Assembly (NCBI RefSeq): GCF_036127095.1
Contig: NZ_CP108006.1
Span: 3,534,001-3,598,000, forward strand
Length of the DNA stretch: 64,000 nt
Source of the DNA: Streptomyces sp. NBC_00335
GTDB lineage: Bacteria > Actinomycetota > Actinomycetes > Streptomycetales > Streptomycetaceae
Reading direction: 5' to 3'
Made by a program: the position numbers and the translations under genes. The notes beneath the pieces were generated by a model. The model saw only the letters and a program-made list of their open reading frames with translations, was not told where the DNA came from and searched no databases. Positions within the stretch are counted from its first letter, which is position 1; each line of letters opens with the position of its first letter. Below are positions 40,717-49,899 of this stretch, piece after piece.

Positions 40717-42339
40717 TCACTCCTCGGCGGGGCAGGAGCGCGTCCCGGACGGCAGCCGGCCGTCGATCAGGAAGTGGTCCACGTACCCCTGCACGCAGCG
40801 CGAGGCGACGTATCCGGTGTGGCCGTCGCCCTTGTAGTCCACGACCACGGTGTTGCCGAGCCGCTTCGCCGTCTCCTCCGTCCACTCGTACGGGGTGGCC
40901 GGGTCTCCGCGCGTACCGACGAGCAGGATGCGCGGAACCCCGGCGGGGCGGTCGATCCTGCGGATGAAATCGGTGCCGGCGGGGCGCCCGTAGCAGGCCA
41001 GCACCGTCATCAGCTGGCGCGGGCCGAAGATCGGCGAGGCGGCCAGGAAGACCGGCCGGAGCTCCGCCAGCTCCCGCGCGACGGCCGCCGGGGAGGCCTT
41101 GGCGTCGCCGCGGTCCGGGTCATCGGCGCAGTTCACGGCGACGAGCGCGGCGGTGGCGTTGTCGGCGGGCACGGCGGGGAGGGCGTCGGCGTCGGGCTCC
41201 TCCCGGAGGGATGACGGGGGCGGAGGGGGAGGGGGAGGGGGAGGGGGAGGGGGAGGGGGAGGCGGAAGCGGTTCGTCCGGACCGCCGAGCTGCATCAGCC
41301 CCACCGGGTCACCGCTGCGCTCGACCAGCGCGAGGGCGTCCGCGAGGTCGGGCCAGGCCTTCTGCGAGTACAGGGCGGCCCCGATGGCGTCGGCCACGTC
41401 CTGCCCGGTGAAGCGCAGTCCGCCCTCGCCGGTCAGCGGCGCCGCGTCCAATCGGGTGATGAGGGCCTGGACCTTCTCCTTGGCGGTACGGGTGTTCGTG
41501 CCGTAGACGCAGCCCTGCCGGTGGGCGCACCAGACGAGGAAGTTGTCCAGCGCCCGCTGCTGGCCGACCGCCGACAGCAGGGCCTGCTCGCCGAGCGGCT
41601 CGGTAAGGGTGTCGACCCCGTCGAGGACCATCCGGCCGGTGCGGCGCGGGAACAGCGCGGCGTAGACCGCGCCGAGGCGCGTGCCGTAGGAGAAGCCGAG
41701 GAAGTCGAGCTTCTCCTCCCCGAGGGCCTGGCGCAGCAGGTCCATGTCGCGGGCCACGCTGACGGTACCGACGTACGGGAGCACCGGGCCGGAGTCCAGC
41801 GCGCAGCGCTTGGCTGCGGCGCGCAGGGCGGCGAGCTCCTCGGCGGGCCCGTCGGGGGCCGCGTCCCCGGCTCCGGCCGCTCCTCCACAGGTGAGGGGGG
41901 CGCTGTGGCCTACGCCGCGGGGGTCGAAGACGACGAGGTCGTAGCGCTTGTTGAGCTCCGCGAAGGCGTTGGGGTCGGCGGCGAGCGTGGAGACTCCGGG
42001 GGCGCCGGGGCCGCCGAAGTTCAGGACGAGGGAGCCGAGGTGTTTGCCGGTGGGTGCGGTGGCGGGGAGCTTGGCCACGGCTATCCGGACCGTTGCCTTG
42101 GCCGTGGCTTGGCCCTGGCCCTTGGCTTCGTAGTCGAGCGGCACGGTGAGGGTGCCGCAGCGCATGCCGGCGGGCACGGGCTTCTCGGGGCATGCGCCCC
42201 ACTGGATCCGCGTACTCGCGGGGGCCGGAGCGGGGGCGGCGGCGAGGAGGGATCCGGCCAGGGCGGCGCCCATGGCTCCGGCGGCCATCCGGGTGCGGGC
42301 CCTCGAAGCCGAGCGGGAACGGGAACGGGAACGGTGCAC
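40717..42339 (-). CDS. Secreted S33-type alpha/beta hydrolase with polyproline tract
   Basis: A 540-residue exported hydrolase resembling Streptomyces tripeptidyl aminopeptidases. It has an Arg/Ser-rich signal peptide, WGACPEKPVPAGMRCGTLTV, oxyanion LNFGGPGAPG, FDPRGVGHSAPLTC, nucleophile FLGFSYGTRLG (Ser near 205), and late Asp and His in LLVGTRGDPATPYEW and GDGHTGYVASRC. It should cleave peptides at N termini outside the cell. Between the two halves, at about residues 357-374, there is a run of about 18 prolines encoded by a GGGGGA hexamer repeat; such a spacer is not part of the family. Confidence 0.9.
   Translation of the reverse strand: MHRSRSRSRSASRARTRMAAGAMGAALAGSLLAAAPAPAPASTRIQWGACPEKPVPAGMRCGTLTVPLDYEAKGQGQATAKATVRIAVAKLPATAPTGKHLGSLVLNFGGPGAPGVSTLAADPNAFAELNKRYDLVVFDPRGVGHSAPLTCGGAAGAGDAAPDGPAEELAALRAAAKRCALDSGPVLPYVGTVSVARDMDLLRQALGEEKLDFLGFSYGTRLGAVYAALFPRRTGRMVLDGVDTLTEPLGEQALLSAVGQQRALDNFLVWCAHRQGCVYGTNTRTAKEKVQALITRLDAAPLTGEGGLRFTGQDVADAIGAALYSQKAWPDLADALALVERSGDPVGLMQLGGPDEPLPPPPPPPPPPPPPPPPPSSLREEPDADALPAVPADNATAALVAVNCADDPDRGDAKASPAAVARELAELRPVFLAASPIFGPRQLMTVLACYGRPAGTDFIRRIDRPAGVPRILLVGTRGDPATPYEWTEETAKRLGNTVVVDYKGDGHTGYVASRCVQGYVDHFLIDGRLPSGTRSCPAEE
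41214..41272. repeat. GGGGGA hexanucleotide microsatellite inside CDS
   Basis: About eight tandem GGGGGA units sit in frame in the S33-type gene, where they encode Pro-Pro pairs. Changes in copy number would keep frame because the unit is 6 bp. Confidence 0.9.
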
Positions 42340-42792
42340 TGCACCCTCCTGGAGCGGCCCCCCGGACCAGTGAGCCTCACCATAAGCGCGGCCCGCGCGG
42401 CCCGCTCCGCAGGCCCATCACCCATCCGGCCCCTTGACGCGTCGGCGCGTCACCGCTGCGCGGGGCCTGTCCCCTCCCCGCCCTTCCCCCGTTCCCCGAG
42501 CTGCGCCCGGACCCCCTGGGGCTCCGCCCCAGACCCCGCGCCTCAAACGCCGGCGAGGCTGGACTTGGCCGGCGCCTGCTCGGACCTGCGGGCAGTTCCG
42601 GCTCCGCCCCAGACCCCGCGCCTCAAACGCCGGCGGGGCTGGACTTGGCCAGCGCCTCAAACGCCGGAGAGGCTGGATTTGGCAGACGCCAGCTCGGACC
42701 TGCGGGGCATTCCAGCCCCGCCTGCGTTCGAGGCCCTGGGGCCGGCCCCAGGCGACGGCTCCGCGCGGAGCATGGCGGGTCGCCCCGGCCCG
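42340..42792. other. Intergenic region with Streptomyces-type repeats, no gene
   Basis: The 453 bp hold several copies of the widespread element CTCAAACGCCGGCGAGGCTGG (near 42542, 42622 and 42656), two copies of GCTCCGCCCCAGACCCCGCG and two of GCTCGGACCTGCGGG. Their order and spacing suggest insertion of repetitive extragenic units rather than coding. The part nearest 42340 should contain the hydrolase promoter. No convincing gene is present. Confidence 0.7.
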
Positions 42793-44688
42793 TCAGGTCC
42801 GGTACAGCGCGTCGATCTCCCGTGCGTAGTCCCGGACGATCACGCCCCGCTTCAGCTTCAGCGAAGGCGTCAAGTGGCCGCGCTCCTCCGTGAAGTCACC
42901 CGCCAGGACCGCGAACCGCCTGATCGACTCCGCTCGCGACACCAGCCGGTTCGCATCGTCCACCGCCCGTTGGAGGTCCGCCCGCAGGTCCTCGTCCCCG
43001 ACCAGCTCCCTGATCGGGATGCCCGTCTTCTTGTGCATCTGCCGCCAGTGCTGGAGGCCCTCCGGTTCCAGGGTGATCAGGGCGGTGACGTAGGGCCGGT
43101 TGTCGCCGACCACGATGCACTGGCCGACCAGCGGGTGGGCCCGTAGCCAGTCCTCCAGGGGCGCGGGGGCCACGTTCTTGCCGCCGGAGGTGATGATCAC
43201 GTCCTTCTTCCGCCCGGTGATCGTCAGGTAGCCGTCCGCGTCGAGCTCCCCGATGTCCCCCGTGTACAGCCACTGTTCCCCGCCCACCGCGATGCCGCTG
43301 TTCCAGTACCCCGCGAACACGTGCGGCCCCCGCAACAGTACCTCCCCGTCGTCCGCGATCCGTACCGCCGTCCCCGGCAGCGGCCACCCCACCGTGCCCA
43401 GCCGGGGCCGCAGCGGCGGGGTGACGGTCGCGGCCGCGGTCGTCTCCGTGAGGCCGTAGCCCTCGAAGACCTCGATGCCCGCGCCCGTGTAGAAGGCGGC
43501 GAGGCGCCGGCCGAGCGGGGAGCCGCCGCTGAGGATGTACCGGACGCGCCCGCCCAGTGCGGCCCGGATCCGCCGGTACACGAGCGGTTCGTAGAGGGCC
43601 CGGGCCACCCGCAGGCCGAGCCCCGGCCGCTTGCCCTCCACGACCGCGATCTCTCCGAGGCTGCGCGCGATCCGCGCCGCCCGGTCGAAGGAGGAGGCCC
43701 GGCCCATCTTCTCGGCCGTCGCCCGCGCGGTGTTGTAGACCTTCTCCAGGACGTACGGGATCGCCAGCAGGAACGTCGGCCGGAAGCCGGCCAGGTCCGC
43801 GAGCAGGTCCTCGCTGCTGATGCTCGGCGCGTGCCCCAGCTTCACCCGCGCCCGCATGCAGCCGACGGCCACCATCCGTCCGAAGACGTGCGACAGCGGC
43901 AGGAAGAGCAGGGTCGAGGCCGGGTCCTTGCTGACCGACTTGAAGACGGGGTGCAGCAGCTCCACAGAATTGTCGACCTCGGCGAAGAAATTGGCGTGCG
44001 TCAGCACGCACCCCTTGGGCTGGCCCGTGGTCCCGGAGGTGTAGATCAGCGTCGCGACGGACTCGGGCGCGCACCCGGCCCGCCGGGCCGCGACGACCTC
44101 GTCGGGCACGTGCTCCCCGGCCTTGACCAGCCGGGCCACGGCCCCCGTGTCGAACTCCCAGAGGTGGCGCAGCCAGGGCAGGTTGGCCCGTTCCGAGCTG
44201 ATGATCCGCGCCTGCACCTTGTCCTCCACGGCGCAGGCCACGGCGCCCGAGTCCTGGATGATCCAACGCGCCTGGATCGCGGAGGAGGTCGGGTAGACCG
44301 GTACGGTGATCAGCCCGGCCGCCCAGCCCGCGAAGTCCAGCAGGGTCCACTCGTAGGTGGTCCTCGCCATGATGGCCAGCCGGTCGCCGGGCCGCAGCCC
44401 TTCGGCGATCAGCCCCTTCGCGACGGCGAGCACCGCCCCGGCGAACTCGGCTGCGGTGACGTCCCGCCAGGTCCCGTCCGGCTGCTTGCGCGCGAGTACG
44501 GGCTCCCTCGGCGCCTCCCGGGCATTGTCGAAGGGGATGTCCCCGAGGGATCCGCGGACCGGCACCGGCGCCAGCGGGGGCACCCACACCTCACGAACCC
44601 GGCCCTCGATCACGGTCTTGACGGGCTCGACGGCCTTCAGCGGCTTGTGTGGCTGGGCGACCCTCACCAGGCTCGATTCGGCGGTCAC
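42793..44688 (-). CDS. AMP-dependent long-chain acyl-CoA synthetase
   Basis: A 631-residue ANL enzyme. The AMP motif LIYTSGTTGQPKGCVLTHAN is at about residues 213-232, FEGYGLTETTAAATVTP near 415, then LRGPHVFAGYWN, YLTITGRKKDVIITSGGKNV and the C-terminal HLTPSLKLKRGVI loop. The long N-terminal region and the MARTTYEWTLLDFAGWAAG block match FadD15-type enzymes of actinobacteria. The GTG at 44688 lies 26 bp from an operator-like palindrome. It is distinct from the shorter ligase at 30672-32435 but probably has the same overall reaction. Confidence 0.93.
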   Translation of the reverse strand: MTAESSLVRVAQPHKPLKAVEPVKTVIEGRVREVWVPPLAPVPVRGSLGDIPFDNAREAPREPVLARKQPDGTWRDVTAAEFAGAVLAVAKGLIAEGLRPGDRLAIMARTTYEWTLLDFAGWAAGLITVPVYPTSSAIQARWIIQDSGAVACAVEDKVQARIISSERANLPWLRHLWEFDTGAVARLVKAGEHVPDEVVAARRAGCAPESVATLIYTSGTTGQPKGCVLTHANFFAEVDNSVELLHPVFKSVSKDPASTLLFLPLSHVFGRMVAVGCMRARVKLGHAPSISSEDLLADLAGFRPTFLLAIPYVLEKVYNTARATAEKMGRASSFDRAARIARSLGEIAVVEGKRPGLGLRVARALYEPLVYRRIRAALGGRVRYILSGGSPLGRRLAAFYTGAGIEVFEGYGLTETTAAATVTPPLRPRLGTVGWPLPGTAVRIADDGEVLLRGPHVFAGYWNSGIAVGGEQWLYTGDIGELDADGYLTITGRKKDVIITSGGKNVAPAPLEDWLRAHPLVGQCIVVGDNRPYVTALITLEPEGLQHWRQMHKKTGIPIRELVGDEDLRADLQRAVDDANRLVSRAESIRRFAVLAGDFTEERGHLTPSLKLKRGVIVRDYAREIDALYRT

Positions 44689-44714
44689 GGCATGCCTCCC
44701 TGGCAGGACGGAGT

Positions 44715-44744
44715 GTTACCGCCGGTAATTTACTTAGCGGTAAC
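44715..44744 (-). promoter_or_regulatory. Palindromic operator upstream of acyl-CoA synthetase
   Basis: GTTACCGC (44715-44722) and GCGGTAAC (44737-44744) are perfect 8-bp arms; TTACCG-C-CGGTAA forms an overlapping shorter palindrome. The element sits 27 bp from the synthetase start in an AT-rich patch. A TetR/GntR-type regulator of fatty-acid genes, encoded elsewhere, is the probable ligand. Confidence 0.6.
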
Positions 44745-44922
44745 CAGCCTGAACACCCCTGTGCCCTCCTTTTCACCGATGCTCCACGCCACGCCACCCG
44801 CACCCCCACCTCACGCCCACGCCGCCCGAGCCCTTGGCGCCGGCCCTGCCCCCTGACGCTCGGGCTCACGGGTGCCGCGTAAACCCGATGCCCGAAGATC
44901 ACCCGTCCGGAAGACTGCTTCC

Positions 44923-45570
44923 ATGACCACACAAGACCCCGCCACCACCCCAGCCCCAGGGCCGGCCGCAGACCCCAAGGCGGACCTCCACTTCTACCTC
45001 CGGTCCGCCCGTGAAGCCCTCCTCTGGAAGCTGGAAGGCCTCTCGGAGTACGACGCCCGCCGCCCCCTGACGCCCACCGGCACCAACCTCCTGGGCCTGG
45101 TGAAGCACGCGGCCACCACGGAGCTGGGCTACCTCGGCGACACCTTCGCCCGCCTCTCCGGCGAACCCCTCCCCTGGGTCGCGGAGGACGCCGAACCCAA
45201 CGCGGACATGTGGGCCACCCCGGACCAGTCGCGCGCGGACATCGTGGCGCTCTACCACCGCGCCTGGGCGCACGCGGACGCGACGATCGACGCACTCCCG
45301 CTGGACACGATCGGCACGGTCCCGTGGTGGCCGAAGGACGACAACGAGGTCTCGCTGCACCACGCCGTGGTCCGCGTCATCGCCGACACCCACCGGCACG
45401 CCGGCCACGCCGACATCCTCCGCGAGCTGCTGGACGGCGCGGTGGGCATGCAGCCGGCCAACAACGGCCTCCCCCAGGCCGACCCGTCCTGGTGGAAGAC
45501 CCACCACGACCGCCTGGAGCAGGCGGCCCGGGACGCCGAAGCGATCGACCGGGACACCCACCCCGCCTAG
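44923..45570 (+). CDS. DinB-like DUF664 protein
   Basis: A 215-residue four-helix-bundle protein of the DinB/YfiT superfamily. Blocks are FYLRSAREALLWKLEGLSEYD, NLLGLVKHAATTELGYLGDTF (first metal His), WWPKDDNEVSLHHAVVRVIADTHRHAGHADILREL (further His ligands) and WWKTHHDRLEQAA. Members bind a divalent metal and include thiol transferases such as those for mycothiol. The start ATG is 9 nt after GGAAG. Confidence 0.88.
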   Translation: MTTQDPATTPAPGPAADPKADLHFYLRSAREALLWKLEGLSEYDARRPLTPTGTNLLGLVKHAATTELGYLGDTFARLSGEPLPWVAEDAEPNADMWATPDQSRADIVALYHRAWAHADATIDALPLDTIGTVPWWPKDDNEVSLHHAVVRVIADTHRHAGHADILRELLDGAVGMQPANNGLPQADPSWWKTHHDRLEQAARDAEAIDRDTHPA

Positions 45571-45585
45571 GCCGTCACTTTCACA

Positions 45586-46218
45586 TCAGGCGGCCTTCTT
45601 GATCAGGTCGACCTGGAGCGTGGCCATCCGCAGCGCGCTGCCGTTGTCCTCGCTCACGCTCGCCAGGACGTACGCCACGACATTGCCGACGCGCATGACG
45701 ACGTCGGTCCTGTTCCTGCCGTTGGTGAACGCCTCGGTTTCGTCCGCGCCGGCCGCGAGCTTCGTCGGCTGGGGTGCGGGCTCGCGGCTGGCCATCTTGG
45801 CCGCCAGACCCTTCACCGCGGCGCTCGCGGCTTGTTGCGAATCGAAGGAGAAGAGGGTGAACTCGGCCCTGTCGCTGCTCGCGTCCCCCCTCACCGCGGC
45901 CTCCTTGTGGCCCGCGGCCACCACCCCGTTGCACGCGGTGCCGGTCTCTTCGGCGCAGGCTTGGCGCGCCCGCTCCCCGTCGATCACGGCCAAGTCATCT
46001 CCGACCCAGACGTCACCCAGGGCCTCATTGGTCGGGAGCGCCGACCAGAGCTGCGGCACGGACAGCGTGCCGGACTTCTTCTTGCCCTTCTCGCCGCCGC
46101 CTCCGATTCCGACGACGCCTACGGCCGCACCCGCATCGGCGTCCCCGCCACCCCCACAACCGGTCAGCGCCGCCATCAGCGCCACCCCACACACGGTCCC
46201 CCGCACGACGGACTTCAC
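45586..46218 (-). CDS. Lipoprotein, hypothetical
   Basis: A 210-residue predicted lipoprotein with lipobox MAALTGC and a Gly/Lys-rich spacer. A C-terminal domain contains PQLWSALPTNEALGDVWVGDD, CAEETGTACNG, FTLFSFDSQQAASAAVKGLAAK and VGNVVAYVLASVSEDNGSALR. The GTG at 46218 has GGGAG 6 nt upstream and is preferred over GTG 46242. The fold may resemble sensor-type PknH_C or LpqN lipoproteins, which is uncertain. It is convergent with the DinB gene, 15 bp apart. Confidence 0.75.
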   Translation of the reverse strand: MKSVVRGTVCGVALMAALTGCGGGGDADAGAAVGVVGIGGGGEKGKKKSGTLSVPQLWSALPTNEALGDVWVGDDLAVIDGERARQACAEETGTACNGVVAAGHKEAAVRGDASSDRAEFTLFSFDSQQAASAAVKGLAAKMASREPAPQPTKLAAGADETEAFTNGRNRTDVVMRVGNVVAYVLASVSEDNGSALRMATLQVDLIKKAA

Positions 46219-46405
46219 CCTGAACTCCCAACTTTTCCGCACATCTTGAAGATCCCTACTTAATCACCCGGGGCCCGTCCGACCTGCTCCGGGATGGGAA
46301 GGGGGCGCCACGGAGGCGGAAGCCGGGGGCGGGAGTGGGGAGTCGGGAGTCGGGACACGCCACCCCCGATCGAGTGCGCGCGAATGCCCCGTGGGTGACG
46401 GACCG

Positions 46406-46999
46406 TCAGGACTGGAGGCCCTTCGCCTTCTGCCGGGCGTAGTAGGCGCGGGCGCGGTTGCGGTCGCCGCAGTCCTTCGTGTCGCACCAGCGGCGGTTGC
46501 GCCGCGGTGACGTATCGAGGTACACCCAGCCGCACTTGGCGTCTTCGCATTGGTGGAGGCGGTCGAGGTCCTCGCGCTGGGTGAGGGTCACGAGCCCGCG
46601 GACGATGCGATCGCGGGGCGTACGGAGGCCTGCCTCCCGGTCCTGCCACTGCCAACGGCGGCCCATGCGGACCAGGTCGGCTTCGGCGATCGCCGCCCGG
46701 TACATGCTCGCGAGGTCCGCGGCGGCTTCGGGATCGCCGTCGAAGAGGACTCCGTAGGCCCTCTCGCGGGCTTCGACGACCTGCTGCCGCTCCCGCTCGG
46801 CCAGGGCGCCGTCCCGGCCGGCGAGGTCGTGCAGCACCGCGGCCTCGTCCGCGCCGAGCAGGTCGGATTCGACGCACCACTCGACGACGTCGGAGTAGGC
46901 CTTCAGGGCCTCGGTGCGTTCGGGTCCGCCGAGCCGCCAGGCAACGGTGTTCACCAGGTCGAGCATGCGGTCGCCCGCGATGTGGCCGAACCTCACCAT
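46406..46999 (-). CDS. CGNR zinc finger / ABATE domain regulator
   Basis: A 197-residue protein. The N-terminal ABATE domain begins FGHIAGDRMLDLVNTVAWR. The C-terminal zinc finger (residues about 150-190) is HQCEDAKCGWVYLDTSPRRNRRWCDTKDCGDRNRARAYYARQK in order, with a Cys4 arrangement and CGDR in place of CGNR. Such proteins are stress-linked transcriptional regulators. It is transcribed divergently from the MFS gene, so control of that exporter is plausible; the 139-bp gap between them would hold the operator. Confidence 0.88.
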   Translation of the reverse strand: MVRFGHIAGDRMLDLVNTVAWRLGGPERTEALKAYSDVVEWCVESDLLGADEAAVLHDLAGRDGALAERERQQVVEARERAYGVLFDGDPEAAADLASMYRAAIAEADLVRMGRRWQWQDREAGLRTPRDRIVRGLVTLTQREDLDRLHQCEDAKCGWVYLDTSPRRNRRWCDTKDCGDRNRARAYYARQKAKGLQS

Positions 47000-47138
47000 C
47001 AGCTCCCCTCGCCGGCTAAGGCGCTCGTGCCCGCGAGGCGACTCTCATGGGCAAATCCATTATTGCATGTGAGGTGATCTTCTGGGCATCATGCCCAATC
47101 AGGCAATCACCCATGAGGTCATCACGAGGAGGACGACC

Positions 47139-48419
47139 GTGTCCGTGACCGCCCCCCGACCGTTCACCGCACTGTGGGCGTCCCAGGCGTCCTCGAACCT
47201 CGCCGACGGGGTGCTGCAGGCAGCCGCACCGCTGCTCGTCGCCACGCTGACCCGCGACCCGCTCGTGGTGGCGGGCATGACGGTGGTGCAGTTCCTGCCC
47301 TGGCTGCTCGCGACCCTCCCCGCCGGCGCCCTGGCCGACCGCATGGACAGGCGCCGGATCCTCGTCCTGGGCAACGGGCTGCGCGCGGCGGGCTTCGCGC
47401 TGCTCGCCCTCGCCCTGGCCGGCGGATGGCACCACGTCGCCCTTCTCTACGCCGCGGTGTTCATCGCCGGCTGCGCCGAGACGATGGTCGACAACGCCGC
47501 CCTGGCCATCCCGCCCCGGCTCCTGCCCCGCGAGAAGCTGGAGCGCGCCAACGGCAGGCTGTTCGCCACGCAGTCCGTCATCAACACCTTCATCGGGCCG
47601 CCCGCCGGCGCGGCGCTGTTCGCACTGGCCGCCTCGGCGGCCTTCTACACCGGCGCGACCGCCTTCGCACTCGCCGGCCTGGCGGCCCTGCTGCTGCCCG
47701 CACTGCGCCCCACCGGCAAGGAACACGAGCACCAGCGCTCGAACCCGACCACCCTCACCCAGGACATCCGCTCCGGATGGACCCACTTCTGGGGCCACGA
47801 ACTGCTGCGCCGCGTCGCGTTCATCTCGGCGGCGATCAACTTCTTCGGTGCGGCCACCGGTGGACTCCTCGTCCTGCTGATCACCGGCCCGTACCACCTG
47901 GCCATGTCGGGCTACGGCCTGTTCATCGCCGTCCCCGCAGCCGGCGCGATCGCCGGCTCGCTGCTCGCCGAAAAGGTCGTACCCCGCATCGGAGGCGGCC
48001 CCACCACCTGGCTCGCCGCCCTCGCCCCGGCCGCCGGCTACGCCGTCCTCGGGCTGGGCCACAGCACACCCCTGGCCCTGGCGGCCATGTTCGCCGCCGC
48101 CCTGGCCACTTCACTGAACCAGATCGTCGTCAGCACCCTGCGCCAGGCGGCGGTCCCCGACGAGCTCCTCGGCCGCGTCACCGCCGCCTACCGCCTCATC
48201 GTCCTGGGCGTCGTCCCCCTCGGAGCCCTCGGCGGCGGCCTCCTCGCACGCGGCCTGGGCCTCCGCGCCACCTTCCTCGCCGCAGCCGCCGGACTCGCCC
48301 TCGCCGCGATCCCCCTCGCCTCCCGGGTCACCACCCAAGGCCTCCGCGACGCGGAAACAACCCCCTCGGCGCCGCAACCGTCGCCCTCCGCCTCCTCGCC
48401 GGATCGACGGGCAGGCTAA
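47139..48419 (+). CDS. MFS transporter (MFS_3-like exporter)
   Basis: A 426-residue transporter with twelve predicted helices: FTALWASQASSNLADGVLQ opening, LPAGALADRMDRRRILV loop A, ALLAGGLA-like helices and a second half starting LLRRVAFISAAINFFGAATGG. The pattern resembles enterobactin-exporter-type MFS proteins. GTG 47139 has AGGAGG 6 nt upstream and is preferred to ATG 47091. The adjacent divergent CGNR regulator suggests drug-induced expression. The 3' end overlaps the SnoaL-like gene by 4 bp. Confidence 0.9.
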   Translation: MSVTAPRPFTALWASQASSNLADGVLQAAAPLLVATLTRDPLVVAGMTVVQFLPWLLATLPAGALADRMDRRRILVLGNGLRAAGFALLALALAGGWHHVALLYAAVFIAGCAETMVDNAALAIPPRLLPREKLERANGRLFATQSVINTFIGPPAGAALFALAASAAFYTGATAFALAGLAALLLPALRPTGKEHEHQRSNPTTLTQDIRSGWTHFWGHELLRRVAFISAAINFFGAATGGLLVLLITGPYHLAMSGYGLFIAVPAAGAIAGSLLAEKVVPRIGGGPTTWLAALAPAAGYAVLGLGHSTPLALAAMFAAALATSLNQIVVSTLRQAAVPDELLGRVTAAYRLIVLGVVPLGALGGGLLARGLGLRATFLAAAAGLALAAIPLASRVTTQGLRDAETTPSAPQPSPSASSPDRRAG

Positions 48420-48820
48420 CCGGCGACGACCCCGGTGTTCTGGCAGGCGGTGAGCAGCCAACGGCCGTCGTCCTGCTTGGAGATCACGTACAGCGGGGCG
48501 CCCTCGCCCTCCTCGCCCGGAGACAGGTACCGCTGGCGGACCTTGACCGCCGCGACGTCGGGGCGGATGAAGAGCACGTGGGCCACCTCGTAGGTGACCT
48601 CACCGTCCCAGTTCGCCGCGGGCAGGACCTTGCGGGTGAACTCCGAGATCGCGTCGAGCCCGATCAGGACCTTGCCGTGGGCCGTCGTCCAGATCGCGTC
48701 CGGGTGAAAGAGGCCCAGGAACTCCTCGGGGTCCTTGTTCCGCTGGGAATGCTCGACGGTGGCGACGAGCCGGCCGATGGCTTCGATGTCTGCCGCGTGG
48801 TGCGTGGATTCCGTGGTCAT
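48416..48820 (-). CDS. SgcJ/EcaC (SnoaL-like) family protein
   Basis: A 134-residue cystatin-like alpha+beta protein. It has an N-terminal helix (IEAIGRLVATVEHSQRNKDPEEFLGLFHPDAIW), TAHGKVLIGLDAISEFTRKVLP, VAHVLFIRPDVAAVKVRQRYL and a closing DDGRWLLTACQNTG. SgcJ/EcaC members are small ketosteroid-isomerase-fold proteins of unknown or modifying activity in secondary metabolism. The start may be ATG 48835 instead. Confidence 0.85.
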   Translation of the reverse strand: MTTESTHHAADIEAIGRLVATVEHSQRNKDPEEFLGLFHPDAIWTTAHGKVLIGLDAISEFTRKVLPAANWDGEVTYEVAHVLFIRPDVAAVKVRQRYLSPGEEGEGAPLYVISKQDDGRWLLTACQNTGVVAG

Positions 48821-48854
48821 GTGAATGATCGTCACACCTCAAGCCCGCTTGAGG

Positions 48855-49037
48855 TCAAGTGCGCGATCGCATCACACCACGAGCCCGACCGTCAGGACCC
48901 TCCAGCGGTGCGGCGCCGGCGCGCCGGTCACCCCCGGCCTCGCCCCCACCCCCGTCCGGCGCCTTCCGCAGAACCCACCAGATGGGCAGAACGGCCATCC
49001 CCGCCGCTGCCACGATCCACTTCCGCTGATCCAACAC
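48855..49037 (-). CDS. Possible small single-helix membrane protein
   Basis: A 60-residue frame beginning VLDQRKWIVAAAGMAVLPIW (GTG start) with GGAGG 4 nt upstream. One membrane helix is followed by a Gly/Arg-rich hydrophilic tail. The ribosome site and the helix are the only support. I do not recognise the family. Confidence 0.45.
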   Translation of the reverse strand: MLDQRKWIVAAAGMAVLPIWWVLRKAPDGGGGEAGGDRRAGAAPLEGPDGRARGVMRSRT

Positions 49038-49157
49038 GCCACCTCCGTAACGGACTTCGGGGCAGCCTAGCGCCACGACCGGCCGTGGGTCACCGTGTCG
49101 GCGGCGGAGCCCAGCGGCCCTCGACCCTCACGTGGCGTCAGGCCGCATGGTCGTGGC

Positions 49158-49820
49158 GTGGAAGATCACTGGACCGTGGGACGCGTGGCCGAGCGGGCCG
49201 GCGTGAGCGTCCGTACGCTGCACCACTTACGACGCGATCGGGGTCGTGCGGCCCCCGGCGCGGACCGCGGCCGGATACCGGGCCTACGCGCCGGGCGACG
49301 TGGAACTGCTGCGGGAGGTACTGGCCTACCGGCGCTTGGGCCGCGGATCGCCGCGCAGATCTGGGATGCGCACCACTGGGGGGATCCGCTGGCGGGGTTC
49401 CGTGAGATGCGGCGCGTGGCCCGCCGGGTGGTGGTGCTCACCTTCGATACCGACGAGCCGGGATGGCGGGACCGCTTCTGGCTCACCCGCGGCTACCTGC
49501 CCGAGTTCTCCGCCGTCCTCGCGGACTTTCCCCCGCTCGCCGGGATGGCCGAGGCGATCGGCGCCCGCGCCGAGCCGGTGCCCGTCCCCCGGGACTGCGC
49601 CGACGGCCTGTTCGAGGCGTACTGGCGCCGGCCTGAGGTGTACCTGGAGGAGCACGTGCGCCGTGCGATGTCGGTGTGGACCAGGGTCGGGCCGCAGGCC
49701 GAGCAGCGGGCGGTACGCAGCCTCCGCGACGACCTCGACTCCGGCCGGTGGGCCGAGCGCAACAGCGAACTCGTCGGCCTCGACGCGGTGGATCTGGGCC
49801 TGCGCCTGCTCACTGCGTGA
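49158..49820 (+). pseudogene. MerR-methyltransferase chimeric pseudogene
   Basis: The first 24 or so codons encode a MerR helix-turn-helix (WTVGRVAERAGVSVRTLHH). The frame then breaks: the correct continuation YDAIGVVRPPARTAAGYRAY lies one base away, from about 49230, and runs to EVLAYRRLG near 49339. From about 49352 the sequence switches to the C-terminal half of a SAM methyltransferase (WDAHHWGDPLAGFREMRRVA, FWLTRGYLPEF), without its SAM-binding half. A single-base frameshift plus an internal deletion fusing two genes explains this. Confidence 0.75.
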
Positions 49821-49899
49821 ACCCCGCCCCAGCGGCCGACCACCCCGACGGCGCCTGCCGGGCCTTGCCCGGCAGGCACGACCCTCGCATGATCACCGC

